NCBI GenBank assembly: GCA_963575745.1
Contig: CAUYUJ010018878.1
Span: 129,192-193,191, forward strand
Length of the DNA: 64,000 bases
Direction of reading: 5' to 3'
Source of the DNA: Prorocentrum cordatum
Lineage: Eukaryota; Sar; Dinophyceae; Prorocentrales; Prorocentraceae
The position numbers and the translations under genes are program-made. A model generated the notes under the pieces. It did no database searches. It saw only the letters and a program-made list of their open reading frames with translations, and had not been told where the DNA came from. Below, piece after piece: positions 1 through 10,339 of the stretch (its first letter is position 1; each line of letters opens with the position of its first letter).

Positions 1-475
1 GAGGAGGAGGAGGAGGAGTCCACCAGGAGGAGGAGGAGGAGGAAAAAGAGGAGGAAACATATTAGGAGTTAGGAGGAGGAGGATGAGAAGGAGGAAGGAG
101 GAAGTTCCTCGGAGGAAGGTGAAGGGGAGGAGTCCGAGTCGGAGGAGCCGGAGGAGTTGGAGGAGTCGGAGGAGTCGGAGGAGGAGGAGGAGGAGGAGGA
201 GGGGAGGAGGAGAGGAGGAGGAGGAGGAGGAGAAGGAGGAGGAGTCCAGGAGGAGAAGGTGTGGAGGAGGAGGATGAGGAGGAGGAGGAGGAGGAGCAGG
301 CGAGGAGGAGGAGGAGGAGGAGGAGGAGGAGTCCCCAGGAGGAGGAGGAGGAGGAGGGGCAGGGGCCCAGGGAGGGGGGAGGGGAGGGAGGAGGGAGGAC
401 GGACAGGATTTTGAATCTGGCGGGGGAAGGGAGTCGGTGGGAGGAGAGAAGAGGAGAGGGACAGTCGGGACGGTG
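1..475. repeat. GGA-rich polypurine microsatellite
   Basis: Almost uninterrupted GGA/GAG/GGAGGA purine tract running in from the window edge. All frames are open because the tract is triplet-periodic (poly-Glu, poly-Arg or poly-Gly on one strand, poly-Ser, poly-Leu or poly-Pro on the other), so the reading frames here are not evidence of genes. Mirror-symmetric purine tracts of this kind can form triplex or G-quadruplex structures; that is inference. Confidence 0.95.
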
Positions 476-602
476 ACAATTCATAATCTGGCAGAACTCA
501 CCGGATAACCGAGAATGGGCGATAACCCCCCCCCCCTGAAATAATAAAGTTCTCGGTCCCCGCGGTGATGATACTAAAGGATTTTCCTGGGACAGGTCCG
601 TT

Positions 603-735
603 ATGATAATGATGATGATGAGGAGGATGAGGATGATGATGATGATGGTGATGGTGATGGAGGAGGAGGAGGTTTAACCAGGCGCAGGAGGAGGAGAAGG
701 AGGAAGAGGAGAAGGAGCAGGAGGCGGAGGATTGG
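603..735. repeat. GAT/GGA microsatellite
   Basis: GATGATGATGAGG passes into GGAGGAGGAGG and back. Simple-sequence DNA with no gene signal. Confidence 0.85.
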
Positions 736-742
736 CCATGTT

Positions 743-785
743 GGTAGGGATCAGCCTCAGCACTCGGCGAGTGCTGATCCCTACC
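743..785. other. Near-perfect hairpin, 18-bp stem
   Basis: GGTAGGGAT (743-751), a 6-nt insertion CAGCCT, and CAGCACTCG (758-766) are followed after a single G by CGAGTGCTG and ATCCCTACC (768-785). The two arms are exact complements except for the 6-nt bulge, and the loop is minimal. It may be a foldback remnant of a short duplication or a structured RNA. Nothing around it indicates a gene. Confidence 0.8.
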
Positions 786-1265
786 CAAACGTCGTTCTGA
801 CGTTTACTCCATGTTCGTAACTAGTGCATCTTATGGCTGGCCCTGCCGCACGGTCGTATGGTGAGCAAACTGAACAACTGGACTGGTGAGAATCCCACAG
901 CCCTGCCACACGCTCGCGTTTGCGGAAACTGGTGCGTTTTTGATCCCCGCAATGTTCCAGGTGATTATGAAGTTCGACCCCGCGCCTTCCCCACAGATAA
1001 ATCCCTGTGGGCGTGGGCGTGGGCGGGGATAAAACATAGAGGGGGGAAAGGGAGGGGCACCTTTATCATCTCCCCTTCGGGGTTATCGCCGAATGTCTGG
1101 TTTGAATTTCGAAATCAATCGTTTTACTTCGATACTGCCAAATCTCTAGTTTGAATTTCTAAAATTGCCTTTTCCACACAGTCCAACCGAATCTCTGGTT
1201 TGAATTTCTAACAGTCCTGCTGTTCTACGTTTCGGTATGTTCCGCCCATAAGCAAGAAGTAACGG
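786..1265. other. No gene; short degenerate repeats
   Basis: Non-repetitive at first sight. The phrase TCTnGTTTGAATTTC recurs at about 1095, 1145 and 1193 with roughly 50-bp spacing, so the right half is a decayed short tandem repeat. No convincing coding signal on either strand. Confidence 0.6.
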
Positions 1266-1590
1266 GATTTAGTAAACCAACCGCCCTCAATCCGCAAAAC
1301 TCTGCCACATGTTTGAACGAACGTGCAAGGGGCAAATGTGATAACCACATGTTGACAAACATCCGCCCTGAATCCGTGAAACCGCTCCATCTGTTTAAAA
1401 CGAGTGCACGTGGCGAGAAGGCGATTACCAAATTTTGAAAACGGCCCAACCTCAATTCGTAAGGCTGTTGTCAGCTTTTGCGCATCAGGGTCATCAGTGG
1501 TGAAGAAGTCTCAAGCGAAACGCCCGGCCCGCCCTTTCGACTGGCCTCGGGGTGCGACAGGGAAGAGTTATCCACAAGGGAAAGAATGGA
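1266..1590 (+). repeat. 83-bp-satellite element, copy 1 (forward)
   Basis: Three units of an about 83-bp satellite (CCCTCAATCCG-like starts near 1283, 1367 and 1449), followed by a conserved non-satellite terminus (about 1495-1590) containing GCGAAACGCCCGGCCCGCC and GGGGTGCGACAGGGA. The same terminus closes the copies at 13640-14640 (forward) and 2165-2840 (reverse). This copy lacks the unit-distal part seen in the other two. No coding capacity. Confidence 0.8.
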
Positions 1591-2172
1591 GGAGGAATAG
1601 GACGAGGGAGGAGGGAGGAGGAGGAGGAAGGAGGGAGGAAGGGAGGCGGGAAGCAAGGAGGATGAGGAGGACGGGAAGGAGGAGACGAGGGAGGAGGGAG
1701 GGAGGGAGGGAGGCGGGAGGCAAGGAGGCGGGGGGGGGGGAAGCATGAGGGATGGAGGGCGAGGGCGTGGGAGGCCCGCGGGGGGGGGGGGGGCGAGGAG
1801 GGGGGGACGGCGAGGAGGAGGCGAACGGGGGGGGGGGAGGGAGCGAGGCGGGGGGGCGAGGGGGAGCAGGAGGACGAGGACGAGGACGAGGAGGAGGGGG
1901 AGGAGGACGGGGCGGACGGCGAGGCGGAAGATGAGGAGGGGAAGGAGGAAGAGAGCAAGACGGTGGTGGATGGGCGCGCTCCTGCCCAGTCTGAGGGACA
2001 ACGATGCCCTCCCTCCCTCCCTCTCCTCGTCCTCCCTCTCCATTGCCTTTTCGCCTTTCCTCTCCGTTTCCTGTTCTCCTTCCCTCCTTCTCCATTTACT
2101 TTCCTTATCCTCGTCCTCCTCCCTCCTCCTTCTCCGTTTCCTCTTCCTCTTCCTCCTCCTTCTCCCTCCTCC
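1588..2172. repeat. Polypurine then polypyrimidine tract between inverted element copies
   Basis: 1588-1975 is GGA/GGGA/GAC-rich; 1985-2172 is the complementary CCT/TCC type. Because it lies between oppositely oriented copies of the 83-bp-satellite element, the whole 1266-2530 interval can fold back on itself. The long frames here are low-complexity artefacts. Confidence 0.85.
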
Positions 2173-2840
2173 TTTCTCCTGAAAAGTCCCCCCTGTCGCA
2201 CCCCGAAGCCAGTCGGAAGGGCGGGCCGGGTGTTTCGTCTGAGACCTTCTTACCACTTCTGAGCCCGAAGCTTAACAACTGGCAGCACTTTCGCTGATGG
2301 AGGGCGGGCCGCTTGCGGCTCTCGTTTTTTTTAGCGCTGCGCACATTCGCAACACAACTTTGGAGGAGCTTCGCGGATCGAGGGCGGGCCGTTTTCAAAA
2401 ACTGGCTGTCGTCATAGCGCCGCGCACATTCGTTCTTAGAAGTGTGCAAGAGCTTCACGACTCGAGGGCGTGTGGTTTTCAACGTGCGGCTCTCGCCTTA
2501 GCGCCGCGCACATTCGATTTGAGTATTTGCCGAGGTTTCACTGCTTCCCATGGCTAGCATACGGGATACGATATGTTGGAAACGACTCATGATTGCCATG
2601 ACGCAATAAGTATGTTGATTCGCGGTGCTGAAGTCCCAGGAATGATGTACTAGCGAGAATCAAGATCGTCGAGACGCAACAGTTAGATAACTCGTGGTGT
2701 TTGGCACGCTGCAGGATTTTCACACGATTGCCCCCCCCCCCCCAACGGGGCAAATTCCCTGTGGAGATGGGCCTTTATATGGGCCTGTGAGGAGGGACCT
2801 TGGAGGAGGGGTGTGTTTTAACATCGTTGATGATGAGTCT
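2165..2840 (-). repeat. 83-bp-satellite element, copy 2 (reverse)
   Basis: On the minus strand this runs, from 2840 leftward, through a CATCGTTGA-containing end, unique-looking sequence, three satellite units (GAGGGCGGGCC-like phrases near 2299, 2381 and 2463) and the conserved terminus at 2265-2165. It is the reverse-complement counterpart of 13640-14640, which shares the CCCAAGAnTCnnCAACGATGTT end and the terminus. Confidence 0.8.
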
Positions 2841-2849
2841 TGGGTTTGC

Positions 2850-3445
2850 ACTGGTCCTCCTCCTCCTCCTCCTCCTCGCTCCTCCCTCCTCCCTCCTCCC
2901 TCCTCCCACCTCCTCCTCCTCCTCTCCTCCTCGCTCCTCCCTCCTCCTCCTTTCTCCTCCTCTTCCTCTTCCTCTTCCTCCTCCTCTGCCTCCTCCCTCC
3001 TCCTCCTCCTCCTCCTCCTCCTCCTCCTTCCTCCTCCTCCTTCCTCCTCCTCCTCCTCCTCTCCCTCCCTCCCTCCCTCCCCTCCCTCCCCTCCCTCCCC
3101 CTCCCTCCCCCTCCCCCTCCCCTCCCTCCTCCCTCCACCCTCACGCCCGCCCGCCCTCCCGCCGATCCCGCCGTCCCGCCGCCCTCGTCCCGCCGTCCCG
3201 CCGTCCCGCCGTCCCGCCGTCCGCCCGTCCCGCCCGCCGCCCTCCCGCCCTCCCGCCCTCCCGCCCTCCCGCCCCTCCCTCCTCCTCCTCCTCCTCCTCC
3301 TCCTCCCTATTCCTCCTCCTCCTCCTCCTCCTCCTCCTCCTCCTCTTCCTCCCCTCTACCTCCTCCTTCCGTTCCTTCCCGTCCTCCCCTTCCTCCCTCC
3401 CTAACTCCCCCTCCCTCCTCCCTCCTCCCCCCTCCCTCAGACCTG
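2850..3445. repeat. CCT/CCCT polypyrimidine tract (about 0.6 kb)
   Basis: Continuous TCC, CTCC and CCGTCCCG repeats. Three overlapping open frames of more than 230 codons (poly-Ser, poly-Leu, poly-Pro) exist only because of the periodic composition. Confidence 0.95.
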
Positions 3446-3619
3446 GACCCCACTACCATCGGCAGTGCTCCCCCGAGGCTCCTTGGCATCCGTCTCCCTG
3501 GGCTCCACCAAAGGCTTCATGGAAGGTGTCCCCACCCTAAGGGCTCCCATCAGACCCTATTAAGCAAACGAAACAACGGTACGTTTCGGACGCACTACTG
3601 AAAGACCTACCCTCGTCGC

Positions 3620-3990
3620 ATGTGCCAAGGACTTGCAGAGTCCATTCGTGATTCCATCGCCTCCATCTTTTGTAAGGCAGGAGCTGGTGAAGAGACCGAG
3701 TGTGACGACACAGAAAAGCTTGCCAGAGACAGTGAGCTACTACTCGTACGACTCAGAGCATCCCATGTGCACGACATTGTTCAGGAGTTCGAGGAGGGCC
3801 CCGATATCGCCCGGGCTAAAAACAGAGCCAGACCCAAGCGTGCGGACCCAGAGGCCTCCAGATTCACCGACCCTTTCGATGATGATGCTCAGAAGTACCA
3901 ATGTGATCTTACTCCTGCTCCGACTCCGGCTTCTGTGGTCCCTCCCCTTGCCCCCTGGAGGTCCTCGATGAGCAGGAATTCGTGGATGCC
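3620..3990 (+). CDS. Possible coding fragment, unknown function
   Basis: From an ATG at 3620 the frame reads about 115 residues of balanced composition (acidic stretches, mixed hydrophobics, few low-complexity runs), starting MCQGLAESIRDSI and including FTDPFDDDAQKY, before it runs into Pro/Ser-rich and CCG-repeat DNA. A second frame across the same interval is also open, and the third frame reads DEQEFVDAYGFLSP at 3970-4015, so the true frame is uncertain and a frameshift or splice is possible. I recognise no domain. It could be one exon of a split gene or chance. Confidence 0.3.
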
Positions 3991-4015
3991 TACGGCTTTC
4001 TTAGCCCCACTCCCC

Positions 4016-4080
4016 TTCCCCCCCTCCGCCGCCGCCGCCGCCCCCCCCCCCCTCCCCCTCGCCCGAGCTGCTCGCCCGCA

Positions 4081-4115
<35 letters not shown>

Positions 4116-4140
4116 CCCCCCCCTCCCTCTCGCCCGAGCT
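4016..4140. repeat. CCG/C-run microsatellite
   Basis: Two CCG trinucleotide tracts separated by poly-C, with an imperfect direct duplication of CCTCnCCCGAGCTGCTCGCC (about 4050-4078 and 4125-4152). Confidence 0.8.
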
Positions 4141-4494
4141 GCTCGCCCGCATCGCGGCGATCAGGGAGGCGGCGCGCCAACACCGAGAGGCCAGAGCCGC
4201 CGATCGAGCTGCGGAGGCCGCCCGATGCCCACGCGGCCCGTGCGCCGTGGGGGGGCTCCCTCTCCTTCTCTCACGCCTCTCGGCCTCTCTCTGGGGGCAG
4301 GGGAGGCCCTCTCTCAGAACACGGGCAGCAGTCCCAGGTCGACGTCCTGCCTGCCCACCTCCTTCCGCCTTCCTTCCGCAGCGCCCCCGGGCGTCCCAGT
4401 CCACATGCGCGCCAGGGTGCTGGCCCCCGCCCGCGGGGCCCGGCCGACGCGTGGGTGGGGCCCCCCCCCCAGACGCCACCGAGGGGACCATTCC

Positions 4495-4795
4495 CAGAGA
4501 GGGAGGAGGAGGAGGAGGAGGAGGAGGAGGAGGAGGCGGAGGAGGAGGAGAACGCCACACCAACCTGTACCATCCTGAGGCCCACGAAGAAGGGGGAGGG
4601 AGAATGAGGGAGCGGCGGGGCCACTCAGCAAGGGGAGCTGTGCGTACCGAGGACGGCGTAACTGGCGTACCATCCTCCTCCTCCTCCTCCTCCTCCTCCT
4701 CCTCCTCCTCCTCCTCCTCCTCCTCCTCCTCCTCCTCCTCCTCCTCCTCCTCCTCCTCCTCCTCCCTCCTCCTCCCCCTCCTCCCCCCTCAGGGG
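4495..4795. repeat. GGA tract and long CTC tract
   Basis: 4499-4550 is GGA-type; 4673-4795 is an almost pure (CTC)n run of about 40 units. The complementary tracts are about 120 bp apart. No gene. Confidence 0.9.
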
Positions 4796-5037
4796 GGTAA
4801 ACATCGACCTGGATCCGCGGATCCGCGATACATCGCCGATAGATCGGCGACAGGCCCCCCAAGTAGCGAATCCGCGCGCTTCTTGGCAGGGTTGTCTATC
4901 GGGCCCGTGTCGGGGATCAGTGGGCGAAGGGCGGGATCGATGCGTCACCCCCTGAGCCTATCCCTTCCCAGATTCCCCGCGTCGTGCTTTTGCATAACGT
5001 GGGCCCCTGGACGTCTCGACCAATTCCCCAGGACCGG

Positions 5038-5262
5038 TTTGTGAGCGTTTTTCGATTCGGCGCTCCGACATTGGGCGGAAAGAGGGGGGGGGGTCTGGCT
5101 CGGGACCTCTGCTTAGTGCGACCGTTTGCGACGGTGCGTCCTATGGGGGAAAGGCTCCAACCGCTCGAAACAGGCGCCAAAAACAGCCAAGATCCACTCC
5201 GGGGGGGGGGAGGGGGGGTGCGAGGGCCCGCGCCGATCGGCAAAACGATGAGTAAAAGAACG
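5038..5262 (+). repeat. Dispersed about 225-bp repeat, copy 1
   Basis: Shares a long interrupted similarity with 12972-13205 in the same orientation: GGGTCTGGCTC, GACCTCTGCTT, ACAGCCAnGATC and GGTGCG appear in the same order and spacing, interrupted in both by G-runs. It may be a decayed mobile element. No coding signal. Confidence 0.7.
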
Positions 5263-5439
5263 ATCACTTCTTCACCATGAGTTGTTTTTGACGGTCCTGG
5301 GGCCCGGCGAGGCCCACCAAAGGCTGAAAACAATCAAAAACCATCAGCCGTCGTTTCTTTCACGACGCGAAGGGCTCTGGGCCGAAGGTTGCCCCCGACA
5401 GGCCCGCTTCCCTGGCGCGCCCGGCGGGGGGGGCCAGAC

Positions 5440-5535
5440 CTCCTCCAGCGTCAGGACGCCGTCGCCGTTGGTGTCCATGTCGCAGAAGACCTGGCGCGCT
5501 GCCGGCTTCAGGAGCGAGCTTGGAGCGGTGGGCAT
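5440..5535 (-). CDS. Orphan EF-hand exon (partial)
   Basis: On the minus strand this reads SSLLKPAARQVFCDM followed by DTNGDGVLTLEE. The last 12 residues are a canonical EF-hand calcium loop with Asp at loop position 1, Asn at 3, Asp at 5, Gly at 6, Leu at 8 and Glu at 12. The codons for the final Glu-Glu run into GAG|GTCTGG, a plausible GT donor at 5439/5440. Upstream (to the right) lies a GGA/CTC tract that may sit in an intron. Only one loop is visible; EF-hands usually occur in pairs, so other exons must lie elsewhere or the gene is a fragment. The protein's identity cannot be told from one loop. Confidence 0.55.
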
Positions 5536-5552
5536 CGGTGATTCGAGAAAGC

Positions 5553-5632
5553 GTCTCCTCCTCCTCCTCCTCCTCCTCCTTTTCCTCCTCCTCCTCCTCC
5601 TCCTCCTCCTCCTCCTCCACCTCCTCCACCTC
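5553..5632. repeat. CTC microsatellite
   Basis: (CTC)n with one TTTT interruption, directly beside the EF-hand exon; probably intronic if that exon is real. Confidence 0.9.
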
Positions 5633-5639
5633 CGTTCTC

Positions 5640-7045
5640 GACGCCGCACAGGCTTGGCCACATGATGGGCTGTGGTGTCAAGTTTCCTCCTCCATGTTCT
5701 CTATGTCCAATGAGGATGCGGATCGCATGCAACCAATATCTGCCTACGGCTCAGTAGGAGACTACCCCACGGCAACGAGGCCACTGGACCCAGGGCCTCG
5801 AAAAACCCAGGGCGGAAAACATTTGACTCGAATCGGCCCCTCTTGAAGGGCCCGAGGGGGAGGTGTCAGCCGTTCAAACAACTATGTTTTCAAGCCCTAT
5901 CCCCTCCCCTCAAGGGCTCAACCCTTCCAAAAACGAAAAGACCGACAGGAGCATGGGGAAGGGGGAACGGAAGGCCCCCAAAACTCAAGCCTCCTCCTCC
6001 TTCTCCTCCTCCTCCTCCTCCTCGCTTCCTCTCTTGTCCTCGTCTCTCCTCTCCTCTCCTCCCCTCCCCTCCCCTCTCCTCTCCTCTCCTCTCCTCTTCT
6101 CTCCGATAGTCTCCTCTCCTCTCCTCTCCTCTCCTCTCCTCTTCTCTTCTCCCTCTCCTGGCGGCGAGCGGCGGGCGGGGGGGGGCTCGGAAATCTTCAG
6201 AGGGTTTCGGGGACCTTCGGGCGCCCTCCAAGGCCCTCCGAGCCTCCTGAGGAGCTCCGAAGGCTTGCGAAGATGCCCATCCGAAGATAGCCCTCCGACG
6301 GCGGCGAAGCCACCCGAAGTTGAGCAAGGACCGACCGTCCTGGCAATCCGATGGGCCTGCCACGAAGTATTCCTAGTCATACGAACCATAGGAATCTCGA
6401 TAAAAAAACATCGAACCAACGGATTGTAATGAAATTGCATTAGCCAGAAATGTTGAAACAAACATCTGGTGCAAGCCGTAGAAGGCTCTTAGAACATTAC
6501 CTGGTGGGCCTACGGGCGGTTCAGGACGCCGACGACTCTCCTTGACGAAGGCCTCTGGAGGCACTGCGAAGGCCCCCCGGCAGAACTGCTCGGTCACCTG
6601 GCTTCGCGCACCGCGCCCCGCGATCCTCGGGGACACACTGACCCGGGTCAGTGCCAGCCGGGGTCGGCAGGCCTTGCGGGATCCTGCAACATTCTGCGGG
6701 ATCCTTGCGCCCTAGCCCGGGCCAATGCACCCCTGGCTCTGGAGGATCCTGCAAGATCCGGCGCTCGGGCCGATCCCCGCTTGCACTGCCCCCCGTCCCT
6801 TGAGCCCCGCGATACGCGGTGCACCTTCGCGCCGGGTCGCGAGGCGCCAGGCACGGTGCGCTTCGCGTCCCTCTTTTTGGGATGAGCTGTGGCCGTTGGG
6901 GCTTCTCGGGGGCCTGCGGGTTAGATGTACCCATCGGTCGGAGGAAGTAGGCAGAAACATGAAGTAGGAAGGCGTTGGAAGCAGATTGGGCTTTCGCCCG
7001 CCTCCTGAAGAGGAGGGAAGAGTGAACACCGCTCGACTCTTGAAG
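5640..7045. other. No recognisable gene; CT-rich patch inside
   Basis: 5990-6165 is a TCCTCTCC microsatellite. 6166-6320 is rich in short CCTTCGGGC/CTCCGA phrases. 6640-6790 repeats GGATCCTGCAAnATnC several times. The long minus-strand frames have skewed, repetitive composition and no recognisable domains. Confidence 0.5.
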
Positions 7046-7225
7046 GAGGAGGAGGAGGAGGAGGAGGAGGCGGAGGAGGAGGAGGAGGAGGGAGGAGGAG
7101 GATGGAGGAGGAGTGAGGAGGCGGATGAGGAGGCTAGGGCCCCCTGGCGGCGCTGGCGCGCTCCGCGCGACATGGAGTGGGGGTCCAACGCCGATCCAAG
7201 AAATCCACGCGGATCTCTGAGTTGT
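7046..7225. mobile_element. GGA tract abutting a partial palindromic (type A) element
   Basis: 7046-7132 is GGA repeat. 7135-7225 is the right two thirds of the recurrent palindromic element: CCCCCTGGCGGCGC, a GCGCGC centre, then GGGGGTCCAACGCCGATCC, AAGAAATCCACGCGGA and the TTTATGCTATG-like flank. The left tip is missing or has been replaced by the microsatellite. Confidence 0.7.
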
Positions 7226-7754
7226 TTATGCTATGTCATTGTTCGGTCCCCTACATAAGGACAGGGATGGTAGAAACATGCCCTCTGAATAACCTCAGCA
7301 AGTCTTTCGTTTTGGTCCCCCGCCCTTTTTCACTCGGCAGTGAATAGGATTGGTCCTAAAGCCTCTTCTTCCTTCTCCTCCCCCCTCTCCCCTTCCCCTC
7401 CTCCTCCTCCTCCCTAGGGTGGAACCCATATCGGTGGGACCCCAGTCCTTCAACAAGGCCGCCGAACAAAAAAATGTGATTCCCTATTGCGGTGAGTTTT
7501 CCAATCACTTTGCAGGTTGAGGGGAACACATAAAGCAAACATCAAGTGTCCGCAAGCGATCTATCTGCCAGCGCCGACGCGCCCACCCTCCTAACCCCCT
7601 CTGGTGATCAGGGCGCGTGTCAGCGCCAGAGTGTACCCACCGACCAAGACATCCGATGTCTTGATTTCTCGTTTTGAACCTTCGTTTTGATTCCGCAACG
7701 ACCCGCGTCTCCTCCCGTCTCCCCCTCTGCTGCCTCTCCTCATCCCCCTCACCC
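7226..7754. other. No gene seen
   Basis: Mostly unique sequence with a CT-rich patch at 7362-7415. No domain or splice evidence on either strand. Confidence 0.5.
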
Positions 7755-8206
7755 TCTACATCAGCATCATCCGTCATCATCCTCACTTTTGCATCCGCAT
7801 TGCTCGCATGAATATCATCCTCACTTCCTATAATACTACATCGCATCTTCATCATCGTCATTATCGTCACCGACACAAGCCTCAGCATCAACTTTACCCA
7901 CATCACCATCATCAGCATCAGCATCACCAGCACCACTAACATCATAATACTACTATTAGGCATCATACTAATAATCAGCATCACCACCATCATCATCAGC
8001 TGCATCACCATGAGCATCAACATCAGCGACAGCTGCTTCAGCCTCAGCATCACCACCACTACCACTATCAGTATCATCAGCATCATCACAGACACACTAC
8101 CAGTCACAATCATCATCACCATCACCATCATCATCACCATCAACATCAGCTGCATCAGCATCAGCATCAGCATCAGCGTCATCATAGTCATCACCATCAC
8201 CATCAC

Positions 8207-8248
<42 letters not shown>

Positions 8249-8587
8249 AATCATCATCATCATAATCATCATCGTCAACATCATGACCATCATCACCAAC
8301 ATCACCATCACCATTACCATCACCATCACCGCCACAATCACCATCACCATCACCATCACCATCACCAGCACCACCATCATCACCATCATCATCGTCGTCG
8401 TCCTCGTCCTCGCCCTCGTCATCGTCATCAGCATCATCACCATCACCATCACCATCATCATCACCATCATCAACAATATGATCCTGTTCCTCCTCCTCCT
8501 GCTCCATCCCCTTTTTCTCGTTAGCACCATCACGACTACCACCACCACCACCACCTGCACCACCACCACGACCATCATCATCATCAG

Positions 8588-8625
<38 letters not shown>

Positions 8626-8695
8626 GCATCAGCATCAGCATCATCATCGTCATCGTCTTCGTCATCGTCATCGTCATCGTCATCAGCATCATCAG

Positions 8696-8736
<41 letters not shown>

Positions 8737-8750
8737 CCTGTCGCATTCTC
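7755..8750. repeat. CAT/CATCAC trinucleotide array (about 1 kb)
   Basis: Interspersed CAT, CAC, CAG and CGT triplets in near-constant phase. Minus-strand frames read poly-Asp or poly-Met with Val and Leu; plus-strand frames read poly-Ile, poly-Thr or poly-His. The extreme composition and simultaneous openness of several frames argue against a gene. Confidence 0.95.
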
Positions 8751-8764
8751 AACACACTCAATAC

Positions 8765-9865
8765 ACCTCGCGCGCTTCGTGGCCCCATAGGGAGCTCCAC
8801 TGAAAGACAATGGACAAGATTCGCGGCACACCTGGGTGGAATCTTCGACGGCCGAGTTGTCTCCCCCCCTGCGCCTGCGATCCGCGCTCGCATTCGGCGA
8901 CCGCGAGGCGAAATCGACAATTCCTCGGTCACCGTCGCCCCCGCCCGAGGACGAGGACTTCCCCTCGCCGCCCTGCGAGCGCACCCAAAGACCCGGGGCC
9001 TCCGTGGCCTCCTGGGGAGCTCCAGCGAAGGCCCCGAAGCCAGCGCTCGCATGGCGCCGCCCAGCCCATGTCGGCCCCCCCCCCCGCACGGGTCGTGGGC
9101 CCAAGGAGAGCTCAACCAGAGGCTCCAATGGCCGGGCTCGAATGCGCCGCCCCGCCAATTCGGCACACCACTCACGCGCTTCGTGGCCCCAAGGTAGAGA
9201 ACAGGAAATCCGCCCACATAATAATCACCCCGACACGCGAAGCCGTTCAGCAAACGCACCCAAAAAACGAATCGAACAGGGCAGGGCTGTTTAGTAAACG
9301 CCCAGGGTCGTTTCGTAAACGCCAATTATCGGGTCTGGGTGGTTTGTCCTCCCTCGACCATCGGGAACTCCACCCAAAGTCCCAATGGCCGGGTTCGCAT
9401 GGCGGAGCTCCGCCTGTTGCGGCACACTCCTCACACGTTTCGTGGTCCCACAGGGAGCTCTACCGAAGGCCCCGGGGGCAGGCTTCGTCTGGCACTGGCC
9501 CGCCCCCTTCGGCACACACCTCAAACGTTTCGCGGACCCCTTGAGAGCTCCACCAAAGTGCCCCCATGCATGTCTGTACACCCCTCACGCGGCTTGTGGC
9601 CCCGTAGGGCGCTCCACTGAAGGCCGCAGTGGCATCGCTCGCATGGCAACCTCGTGCTCATGTCGGCACACCCATCTCGCGTATCGTACCCCGTAGGGAG
9701 ATCCACGAAAGGCCCCAGTGGCAGCGGTCGCAAGGCGGCCTCGGGTCCAGTTCGGCACACCACGCGCACGTTTCGTGCACCATAGGGAGCTCCACCCAAT
9801 GTCCCAGTGGAAGCGGTCGCATGGCGGCCATGGGTCGCTTTCGCACACCACTGCGGTATCCACAC
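8765..9865 (-). repeat. 90-bp minisatellite superfamily, block 1 (reverse)
   Basis: Repeated phrases GTTTCGTGGCCCC, AGGGAGCTCCACC and GAAGGCCCCAGTGG recur at roughly 90-bp spacing, in decayed form toward 8765-9030 and more clearly at 9150-9860. This is the reverse complement of the arrays at 32.1-33.3 and 54.9-55.9 kb. The period is a multiple of three, which keeps frames open without any gene. Confidence 0.8.
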
Positions 9866-9914
9866 CTGCAGATGGTTGGGCCCTGCGCCAAGAAAATTTT
9901 AAGACGGGGTCGCC

Positions 9915-10269
9915 AGAAATTTCGACCCTTTCTCCAAGGCTGGCTTTTCATCGTGAATTGTTGTTTCAGGACCGTGCAATCAACGTTTTTACTGTACGGG
10001 CCGTCACAGGCCGCGCACTGCCAGCTTGTGACCACCGAGTGCACCAGCAATTCCACCCGATAACCCAGCAACGGGCCCGCTGAAAGCCCCAGGCGTGCCC
10101 TGGTCGGGCCCAATGCCCCAAGCTGGCCCAGGTGACGCTCTCGATGGCTGACGAACGAACACACGTGAGCGTCACGCCCCACGATTCGCCCCACGAGACA
10201 GCAGCAGGATGCGCCGGGGAGGGCCTGGTACACATCGGTCAGACTGCGGTGATCTAATTGCCGAGCAAC
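9915..10269 (-). CDS. Possible exon, unknown protein with a CxxC motif
   Basis: The minus strand reads about 110 residues of ordinary protein composition, including LTDVYQALPGASCCCLVGR, GRDAHVCSFVSHRERHLG and SWQCAACDGPYSKNVDC. Just upstream (10270-10330) is a strongly pyrimidine-rich stretch ending TGCGGAG, a plausible 3' splice site that would start the exon at 10269. The left end is not defined. The WxCxxC arrangement could bind zinc. I recognise no family. It is flanked by the 90-bp minisatellite, so it could be a stranded exon or a pseudogene. Confidence 0.4.
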
Positions 10270-10339
10270 CTCCGCAAAGGGAGGATCGCGTGAAGAATGG
10301 ATGGGAAAAAGAGGGGGGATGGAGCGAAGGGGGAAAAGC

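Noticed and set aside
2694-3601. Three overlapping plus-strand frames of about 240 codons
   Set aside because: All are poly-Ser, poly-Leu and poly-Pro across a CCT tract; simultaneous openness in every frame shows composition, not coding.
7505-9325. 606-codon minus-strand frame, and 353- and 395-codon frames in the same place
   Set aside because: Poly-Met/Val, poly-Asp and poly-Ile/Thr readings of a CAT/CAC tract; no domain, and both strands are open.
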